From Streptomyces sp. A012304 (lineage in GTDB: Bacteria; Actinomycetota; Actinomycetes; Streptomycetales; Streptomycetaceae), in NCBI RefSeq assembly GCF_026008495.1, contig NZ_BQUN01000112.1, positions 198,545 through 234,190 of the forward strand: a stretch of 35,646 bases of DNA. The letters are read 5' to 3'. Positions 30,538 to 35,646 of this stretch are shown one piece after another. Both the position numbers and the translations under genes were made by a program. The notes below the pieces were generated by a model that saw only the letters and a program-made list of their open reading frames with translations, had not been told where the DNA came from and searched no databases. Numbering within the stretch: the first letter of the stretch is position 1; each line of letters starts with the position of its first letter.

Positions 30538-31461
30538 TCAGCGGACCGGCGCGCCCTGCGGCTGCTGCGGGGCGATGCCCAGGGCCGTCGTGTACTTGGC
30601 GAGGGCGAGCTTGCCGATCGCCGGGTACGGGCCGAGCGCGTCGGCGGCGGGGCAGTCCGCCTCCTTGGCCGCCTCCTCGATCAGCATGGCGTCGATCTCC
30701 GGGCCGATCAGGTACGGCGCCAGCGCCAGCTGCTGGGAGCCGGAGGTGCGCAGCTGCTCGGCCACGGAGGCGATGGAGCCCTCCTGGTCGAGGGCCGCGG
30801 CCATCACCGGCACGGCGAGACGCGCGGCGAGCAGCATGCCGGTGATCCCGGCGGCCTGCACTGCCTCCTCGCCGCCCACGGACGCCAGGATGATGCCGTC
30901 CGCGGCCGTCGCCACGGTGAACAGGCGGGCGCGGTCCGCGCGGGCCAGACCGGCCTCCGACAGCCGCACGTGCAGCGCCTCGGCGAGCAGCGGGTGCGGA
31001 CCGAGGACGTCGGTCAGCTCGGCGGCGACCCGGCTGTCCATGAGGGCCTGGCGGACCTGGCGCAGCAGGGCGCTGTCCGGACCGGCCAGCAGCGGCACGA
31101 TCACGGCGACGGGGCCGTCGGGCTCCTTGACGTCCAGGCCGGCGGCGCGGGCGTGCTCGTAGCGGGCGGTGCGCTCGTCGGCGGCGTACACCAGCACGGA
31201 CTGGAGGGTGGGGAACTCGGTGTCGTCCCCGTCGAGGTACCCGATGCGCGCGTCGAGGCCGGGCAGCTCGGAGCGGGCGATGCTCACGACCTCCTCGGCG
31301 AGGCCGCGGGTGACGGCGCTCGGCGTGCCCGGCACCGCGAGGACCAGCGCGGGCGCGCCTTCGGGAGCCGCGAGGGGCTCAGGGCGCCGGTGCCGCCCGG
31401 GCTGGCGGGGGCGCGGCATTCGTACAGGCAGGCCGGACGCGGGCCCAGTGGGGGAGCTCAT
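30538..31461 (-). CDS. CbiX/sirohydrochlorin chelatase-like protein lacking the metal-binding His
   Basis: A 307-residue protein with two CbiX-like halves. The first strand reads ALVLAVPGTPSA (38-49) where active chelatases have an AHGSR-type motif, so the conserved His is absent. The matching loop VPLLAGPDSALLRQVRQAL also lacks the usual GGH. The second half opens with the familiar LGPHPLLAEAL and has QLALAPYLIGPEIDAMLIEEA near the end. It has a proline/arginine-rich N-terminal tail (about 1-36) with no signal peptide. Active CbiX proteins insert cobalt or iron into sirohydrochlorin-type tetrapyrroles. This one probably does not use that chemistry, and may bind or sense a ligand. No cobalamin or siroheme genes are adjacent. 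Confidence 0.8.
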   Translation of the reverse strand: MSSPTGPASGLPVRMPRPRQPGRHRRPEPLAAPEGAPALVLAVPGTPSAVTRGLAEEVVSIARSELPGLDARIGYLDGDDTEFPTLQSVLVYAADERTARYEHARAAGLDVKEPDGPVAVIVPLLAGPDSALLRQVRQALMDSRVAAELTDVLGPHPLLAEALHVRLSEAGLARADRARLFTVATAADGIILASVGGEEAVQAAGITGMLLAARLAVPVMAAALDQEGSIASVAEQLRTSGSQQLALAPYLIGPEIDAMLIEEAAKEADCPAADALGPYPAIGKLALAKYTTALGIAPQQPQGAPVR

Positions 31462-31602
31462 GGCGCCGCATGTTACTGGCTTCTTGGGCTCCCCTGTTCG
31501 GTCAGGGTGCAGGTGAGCGGTATCCGTCCTGTTTTGTCTGATGAGTTACGTACGGATCAGAAGTGATCAGCGTGTTTTCCGGACGACTTGCCCTCGAACA
31601 GG
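31462..31602. promoter_or_regulatory. AT-richer intergenic region with inverted repeat
   Basis: This 141-bp gap lies between the kinase-like gene's stop and the CbiX-like start, both on the minus strand, and is AT-rich for this genome. GATCA-GAAG-TGATC (31555-31568) is a perfect 5-bp inverted repeat, possibly an operator for the CbiX-like gene. TTGACC on the minus strand (31606-31601) could be a -35 element, but I find no convincing -10 at the right distance. Confidence 0.35.
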
Positions 31603-32610
31603 TCAATTCCCCTTTTGTGTCATGGTGTCTGCTTCACCCACGTACAGCATCGTCTCGTCACCCGGCAGGGTGAGCGTGCCCGTTGCCAGCCCGACGGCGA
31701 GCCGGGCCGCGCCGTCCAGCGGATCGCCGCCGGCCGTGACCCACCGCGCGTGCGGCAGCCGCCGCGTCATTTCCTCCCGCAGCGGTACGAGGAGAGGGTC
31801 GCCGATCGCGAAGAGGCCGCCGGTGACGGCGACGTGGGGTTCGCCGTCCGCGGGGCAGACGGCGGCCGCCGAGTCGGCCATGTGCCGGGCCGCCGTCCGC
31901 AGGATGTCCGCGGCGACCGGGTCGCCCGGCGCGCAGGCGGCGACCCGGGGCGCGAAGGAGGCGAGGACGGCCGCGCGGTCCGGGCGCGGGTAGAACAGGC
32001 CCGGCAGCCCGGGCAGCGGCCCGAACTGCTCCTCGGCGCCCGCCAGAAGCGCGCCGGAGCCGCCGGCGCGGCCGTCGTACGCGCGCAGGGCGGCCTCCAG
32101 GCCGGCCCGGCCGATCCAGGCGCCGCCGCCGCAGTCGCCCAGCAGATGGCCCCAGCCGTCGGCCCGGCGCCAGGTCGTCAAATCCGTGCCGATCGCGATC
32201 AGACCGGTGCCGGCGGCCACCACGGCACCCGGCCTCGATCCGAGCGCACCGGCGTAGGCGGTCACGGCGTCGGCGGCGAGGACGGTCCTGCGGACACCGA
32301 ACTCCCGCGCCAGGGCGCCCGGCAGCTCGGCGCGCAGAGCGTCGCCCAGGGTGCTGAACCCCGCGGCGCCGACGACCGCCGTGGCCGGACGGATCCCGGT
32401 CTCCGCCGTCAACGCCCTGACCAGAGGGGTCAGTTGCTCCATGAGGTGCTCCGGGTCCACGCCCCGCGAGCCGGTGCGCACCGGCACCTTCGACGACCGC
32501 CGCCGCGCCGTGCCCCGCGCGGCGGTTCCGACGGCGACCCGCAGGCCGGAGCCGCCCGAGTCCACGGCGAGGAAGCCCTCGGCGTGCTCCGCGCCCGCGG
32601 GGGCGGTCAT
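31603..32610 (-). CDS. BadF/BadG-type ATPase, N-acetylglucosamine kinase-like
   Basis: A 335-residue sugar kinase of the ASKHA fold. The phosphate-1 loop is AVDSGGSGLRVAVG (DSGGSG 17-22), the phosphate-2 loop is AAGTGLIAIG, and GWGHLLGDCGGGAWIGRAGLEAALRAYDGR matches the GD-GSGxxIG...DGR block of the N-acetylglucosamine kinase branch. VTGGLFAIGD near the C-terminus is the adenosine motif. It would phosphorylate GlcNAc or a related sugar, perhaps from cell-wall recycling. ATG 32610 overlaps the ung stop as ATGA, so it is translationally coupled to the DNA repair gene, an unusual partnership. It is the last gene of the Asp-box/ung/kinase unit. Confidence 0.85.
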   Translation of the reverse strand: MTAPAGAEHAEGFLAVDSGGSGLRVAVGTAARGTARRRSSKVPVRTGSRGVDPEHLMEQLTPLVRALTAETGIRPATAVVGAAGFSTLGDALRAELPGALAREFGVRRTVLAADAVTAYAGALGSRPGAVVAAGTGLIAIGTDLTTWRRADGWGHLLGDCGGGAWIGRAGLEAALRAYDGRAGGSGALLAGAEEQFGPLPGLPGLFYPRPDRAAVLASFAPRVAACAPGDPVAADILRTAARHMADSAAAVCPADGEPHVAVTGGLFAIGDPLLVPLREEMTRRLPHARWVTAGGDPLDGAARLAVGLATGTLTLPGDETMLYVGEADTMTQKGN

Positions 32611-33293
32611 GGCAGGCGCCAGTCCACCGGTTGACCACCCTGGCGGATCAGCAGGTCGTTGGCCCGGCTGAAGGGCCGCGAACCGAAGAAGCCACGGTCG
32701 GCCGACATGGGGGAGGGGTGCGCGGACTCCACCGACGGCAGGTCGCCCAGCAGCGGACGCAGATTGCGCGCGTCACGCCCCCACAGGATGGACACCAAGG
32801 GCTTGCCACGCGCAGCCAGCGCCCGTATCGCCTGCTCGGTGACCTCCTCCCAGCCCTTCCCCCGGTGCGCCGCCGGCTTGCGCGGGGCCGTGGTGAGCGC
32901 CCTGTTGAGCAGCAGCACGCCCTGCTGCGTCCACGGCGTCAGGTCGCCGCTGGACGGCTGGGGCAGACCCAGGTCGGTGTGGAGCTCCCGGTAGATGTTG
33001 ATCAGACTGCCGGGCAACGGCCGTACGTCCGGCGCGACCGAGAACGACAGGCCCACCGCGTGACCCGGCGTCGGGTACGGGTCCTGCCCGACGATCAGGA
33101 CGCGGACGTCGTCGAAGGGCTGCTGGAAGGCCCGCAGGACGTTCTGCCCGGCGGGGAGATAGGTGCGTCCCGCGGCGATCTCCGCGCGCAGGAAGTCGCC
33201 CATCGCGGCGATACGTCCGGCCACGGGTTCCAGGGCCTTCGCCCAGCCCGGTTCGACGATTTCATGCAAGGGTCGTGGTGCCACGGGCGTCAC
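32607..33293 (-). CDS. ung: Uracil-DNA glycosylase (family 1)
   Basis: A 228-residue Ung that removes uracil from DNA and starts base-excision repair. Both active-site motifs are intact: GQDPYPTPGHA with catalytic Asp71, and HPSPMSADRGFFGSRPFSRAN with His192 and the leucine-loop region. LLLNRALTT carries the conserved Asn of the uracil pocket. GTG 33293 is chosen because the conserved fold begins shortly after it; its Shine-Dalgarno is weak and a GTG at 33383 inside the preceding gene is possible. It lies 64 bp downstream of the Asp-box gene on the same strand, and it overlaps the kinase start. The unit is headed by a damage-type promoter element at 34483-34504. Confidence 0.95.
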   Translation of the reverse strand: MTPVAPRPLHEIVEPGWAKALEPVAGRIAAMGDFLRAEIAAGRTYLPAGQNVLRAFQQPFDDVRVLIVGQDPYPTPGHAVGLSFSVAPDVRPLPGSLINIYRELHTDLGLPQPSSGDLTPWTQQGVLLLNRALTTAPRKPAAHRGKGWEEVTEQAIRALAARGKPLVSILWGRDARNLRPLLGDLPSVESAHPSPMSADRGFFGSRPFSRANDLLIRQGGQPVDWRLP

Positions 33294-33357
33294 CCTACTG
33301 CCGTACCAGCGGCGGTGATCAACCGGTGGCCAAGGCCCGACGGTCCCCCCGGTGGCC

Positions 33358-34443
33358 TCATCCGACCACCGCGGCCCGCACACAGAGCACGTCCGGCAGA
33401 TGTGAGGCCAACTGCCGCCAGCTGTCGCCGTCGTCGGCCGACGCGAACACCTCGCCGTTGCGGTTGCCGAAGTAGACGCCCGCCGGGTCCGCGTCGTCCG
33501 TGCACAGCGCGTCGCGCAGCACGGTGCCGTAGTGGTCCTCCTGCGGCAGCCCCGCCGTGAGCGGCTCCCAGCTCCTGCCCGCGTCCGCCGTACGGAACAC
33601 CCGGCAGCGGCGGTCGGCGGGGACCCGGTCAGCGTCGGCGGTGATCGGGAAGACGTACGCCGTGTCGCCGCGACGGGGATGCGTGGCGGCGGCGAAGCCG
33701 AAGGTGGAGGGCAGCCCTTCGCCGATGTCCGTCCACCGCGCGCCCGCGTCGTCGCTGCGGTACACGCCCCAGTGGTTCTGGAGGTAGAGGCGGTCGGGGT
33801 CGGCCGCGTCCCGCGCGACCTTGTGCACGCACTGGCCGAACTCCGGGTTCGGATCCGGCAGGAACACCGCAGACACCCCGGAGTTGGAGGGCGTCCAGCT
33901 CGCGCCGCCGTCGGTGGTGCGGAACACGCCGGCCGTCGACACCGCGACCGTCACGGCACGCGGGTCGCGGTGGTCGGTGAGCACGGTGTGCAGCCCCTCG
34001 CCGCCACCGCCCGGCATCCACTGCGAACGCGTCGGGTGCTCCCACAGCGGGCGGACCAGCTCGAAACTCTCCCCGCGGTCCTCGGAGCGGTACAGCGCGG
34101 CCGGTTCGGTGCCCGCGTACACCACGTCCGGCTCGGCGGCCGCCGGGTGCAACTGCCACACCCGCTCCAGCGAAGCGCCCGTGTCCGGCGGGAACTTGAC
34201 GGCCGGTTTGGCCGGTTCGGTCCAGGTCCGGCCCAGGTCGTCGGAGTGGAACACCGAGGGTCCCCAGTGCGCGCTGTCACCGCCGGCGAGGAGACGCGGG
34301 CGGTCGCCGCGGGTGTCGATGGCGACCGAGTAGATCGCCTGTGCGTTGAAGTAGGGCGACGCGTCGAACTCCCAGGCGCCGCCGCGCCCGCGCCCGATGA
34401 ACAGGCCTTTGCGTGTGCCTACGGCGAGCAGTACCTCGGTCAT
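33358..34443 (-). CDS. Asp-box (BNR) beta-propeller protein, sialidase-like fold
   Basis: A 361-residue propeller with six Asp boxes (S/TxDxGxxW/F): HSDDLGRTW, YRSEDRGESF, RTTDGGASW, YRSDDAGARW, FRTADAGRSW and FASADDGDSW. This is the WD40/YVTN/BNR-like family. No sialidase arginine triad or catalytic Tyr/Glu context is evident, so a glycosidase role is not supported. There is no signal peptide; the first residues TEVLLAVGTRKGLFIGRG start the first blade, which suggests a cytoplasmic protein. ATG 34443 is chosen because GGAGG stands 11 nt upstream; a GTG at 34452 would be too close to it. It appears to be the first gene of the unit leading to ung. Confidence 0.88.
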   Translation of the reverse strand: MTEVLLAVGTRKGLFIGRGRGGAWEFDASPYFNAQAIYSVAIDTRGDRPRLLAGGDSAHWGPSVFHSDDLGRTWTEPAKPAVKFPPDTGASLERVWQLHPAAAEPDVVYAGTEPAALYRSEDRGESFELVRPLWEHPTRSQWMPGGGGEGLHTVLTDHRDPRAVTVAVSTAGVFRTTDGGASWTPSNSGVSAVFLPDPNPEFGQCVHKVARDAADPDRLYLQNHWGVYRSDDAGARWTDIGEGLPSTFGFAAATHPRRGDTAYVFPITADADRVPADRRCRVFRTADAGRSWEPLTAGLPQEDHYGTVLRDALCTDDADPAGVYFGNRNGEVFASADDGDSWRQLASHLPDVLCVRAAVVG

Positions 34444-34482
34444 GCCGATCACCTCCGGGACGTCTTTGTCTCAGCACCGGCC

Positions 34483-34504
34483 AGTGTGCACCCCGCCACT
34501 GACA
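34483..34504 (-). promoter_or_regulatory. RecA-NDp/PafBC-like promoter for the Asp-box/ung/kinase unit
   Basis: On the minus strand TGTCAGTG (34504-34497) is followed by 8 bp and CACACT (34488-34483). The -26-type element is perfect; the -10 fits TAnnnT except for its first base. The -10 lies 40 bp from the ATG at 34443, compared with 38 bp for the MoxR operon promoter, so the two layouts are nearly superimposable. Damage control of ung is biologically sensible, but activity is inferred. Confidence 0.6.
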
Positions 34505-34713
34505 GTCACCCCCGCAAACGCGGTCGCCGCAGGTCACAGCGGCGAGGGCGGCCCGGCACCGCCGGATGTCGGCCACGTTCGGCGGGACGCCTGCGCGGGG
34601 CGCGGGGCCCGTGGGACCGTCGAGGCGAAGGACTCGTCCTGAGCATCCGGACCGCCCGCCGCGTATGGGAGTGCGGCCAGGATGTTCACGCGCTCATGAG
34701 GAGGAAGCCTTCG

Positions 34714-35298
34714 ATGGCGTTCCGTGGTCCGAAGGTGTGGCTGTGGCGCTGGCGACGCAATCCGCTCAAGCGTCGCGCCGACACGGTGGAGGCCTGGGTC
34801 CTGCTCGGCGCCTGGGCGCTGACGGTCCTCGTCGGGGTCCTGGCCGGCTGGGCGACCTCCCGGTCCGTGGAACAGGGCCTGGCGCGGGAGCGCACCGAGT
34901 GGCGTCCCGTCGCCGGACGGCTGACCGAGCGGGCCCCCGGGAAGCCCGCCGCGCGGCCCGGCGCCGCCAGCGGCGACCAAGTGTGGGCGAAGGTCGGCTG
35001 GACCGGCCCCGACGGCTCCACCCACACCGGTCAGATCCGGGTCAGCCCCGGCAGCGCCGCCGGCACCGGCGTCACCGTCTGGACGGACCGCCAGGGCCGC
35101 CTGGTCACCCGGCCCGCCACCGCCGCCCAGGCCCGCCTCCGCGCCTCGCTGGTCGGCGGACTCGCGGGCGTGGGAGCGGCGACCCTGCCCTACGCCGGCG
35201 GCCGCGTCCTGCGGGGACGCCTGGAACGCCGACGCGTGGAGCAGTGGGACGCGGACTGGGCGCGGTTCGACGCGCTGTGGGGCAGGCACGCGGGGTGA
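34714..35298 (+). CDS. Rv1733c-like membrane protein
   Basis: A 194-residue protein with two membrane segments (about 27-49 and 144-164) flanking an extracytoplasmic beta-rich domain of about 95 residues (VWAKVGWTGPDGSTHTGQIRV...TGVTVWTDRQGRLV). The basic first 24 residues (WRWRRNPLKRRADTVEAW) and the C-terminal charged helix are cytoplasmic. This layout is that of the actinobacterial Rv1733c family, whose role is unknown. ATG 34714 is chosen because GAGGAGG lies 9 nt upstream; an ATG at 34696 would include it. It is divergent from the Asp-box gene across 270 bp that hold the damage-type element and no further gene. Confidence 0.82.
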   Translation: MAFRGPKVWLWRWRRNPLKRRADTVEAWVLLGAWALTVLVGVLAGWATSRSVEQGLARERTEWRPVAGRLTERAPGKPAARPGAASGDQVWAKVGWTGPDGSTHTGQIRVSPGSAAGTGVTVWTDRQGRLVTRPATAAQARLRASLVGGLAGVGAATLPYAGGRVLRGRLERRRVEQWDADWARFDALWGRHAG

Positions 35299-35377
35299 GG
35301 CCACGGGGACAGGGACGGCGGGCCGCCCACCCCTCTCCACCGCTCCCCACTTCTCGCCCTCTTCTTTTGTCCGCTGC

Positions 35378-35646
35378 TCACCGCCTCTCCATCAGCTCCC
35401 GGCACAGCCGCACCAGCTCCTCGTCCCTGGGAATGTCATGGCTGCCGTGCCCACGCGGTCGTGCCAAGTGGCGGCGGGGCGCGGCGAGTTCTCTTTCGGC
35501 CAGGTCCCGCAGCGGCGCGGCGGCGGCTCCGAGCGCCGTGAGGGATCTCGCGAGCGCGAGCCGGGCCGAGGTGTCCTCCGCCCAGGCGGTCCGCAGCACC
35601 CCGGCGACGGCGGGCTCCACCTCCCCGGTGATCCGGGCCAGAGCGC
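35378..35646 (-). CDS. C-terminal part of a HEAT-repeat-like protein, cut by the window edge
   Basis: The frame is open to the end of the window, so only about the last 89 residues are seen. ALARITGEVEPAVAGVLRTAWAEDTSARLALARSLTALGAAAAPLRDL, read in two pieces, has the paired-helix pattern of HEAT/PBS-lyase repeats, including the ITGEVEPA-type turn common in streptomycete HEAT proteins. The tail is basic and ends in ELVRLCRELMERR. The true start lies outside the window; a GTG at 35620 is internal to the repeat and is probably not used. Function is unknown. Confidence 0.6.
   Translation of the reverse strand, partial: ALARITGEVEPAVAGVLRTAWAEDTSARLALARSLTALGAAAAPLRDLAERELAAPRRHLARPRGHGSHDIPRDEELVRLCRELMERR

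Noticed and set aside
33358..34443. Asp-box protein as a secreted sialidase
   Set aside because: Asp boxes alone are structural; no signal peptide, arginine triad or catalytic Tyr/Glu pattern is visible.
33532..35298. A 588-codon frame covering the Rv1733c-like gene and the region upstream
   Set aside because: Its first two thirds are antisense to the Asp-box gene; the real gene starts at 34714 with GAGGAGG upstream.

Overview
The window is a stretch of a high-GC actinobacterial chromosome, almost certainly Streptomyces. Codons are strongly G/C-ended, GTG starts are frequent, long antisense shadow frames are open, and the gene families (DUF5997 with a LysR-sensor partner, a CYP157-like P450, an Rv1733c-like membrane protein, an FUSC transporter, a CbiX-like protein) are typical of that genus. 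I see no tRNA, rRNA, CRISPR array, transposase or prophage gene. Apart from one decayed AraC fragment beside a 21-bp repeat array, this looks like ordinary chromosome carrying one remarkable operon.

Left part (1-7.2 kb): a MarR regulator divergent from an ABC exporter, with a candidate operator between them; a short MltG-like lytic transglycosylase; a flavin monooxygenase divergent from a YjbQ-family protein; a P450 that has lost the ExxR motif; and a DinB-family protein.

Centre (7.2-19.6 kb, minus strand): five genes joined by 4-bp ATGA overlaps or a 5-nt gap form one transcription unit of about 12.4 kb. In order of transcription they encode a DUF4132 protein, a 1670-residue protein with a possible C-terminal winged helix, a MoxR-type AAA+ ATPase, an in-frame fusion of a DUF5682 protein with a von Willebrand A (VWA) domain, and a SWIM zinc-finger protein. 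The parts list resembles the poorly understood E. coli yeh/molR cluster (YehI, YehL, YehM, YehP, YehQ). Its only evident promoter, TGTCAGTG-N8-TAGAGT, matches the actinobacterial LexA-independent DNA-damage promoter (RecA-NDp type, PafBC-dependent). The operon is therefore probably a damage-induced ATPase/VWA machine of unknown target, and it is the best candidate here for an undescribed system.

Right part (19.6-35.6 kb): the repeat array and AraC remnant; a cold-shock-domain protein; a LysR/EamA divergent pair with a clear T-N11-A box; the DUF5997/LysR-sensor pair, possibly leaderless; a Tat-exported GH127-type glycosidase with an inserted LamG domain; an Lrp/AsnC regulator divergent from an FUSC transporter, with two copies of a 19-bp palindrome between them; a lactonase behind a DasR-like site; a CbiX-like protein lacking its metal-binding His; and a three-gene unit (Asp-box propeller, uracil-DNA glycosylase ung, N-acetylglucosamine-kinase-like protein). 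That unit also starts with a TGTCAGTG-N8 element at nearly the same distance from its start codon, so two transcription units in the window appear tied to the DNA-damage response. An Rv1733c-like membrane protein and the C-terminus of a HEAT-repeat-like protein close the window.
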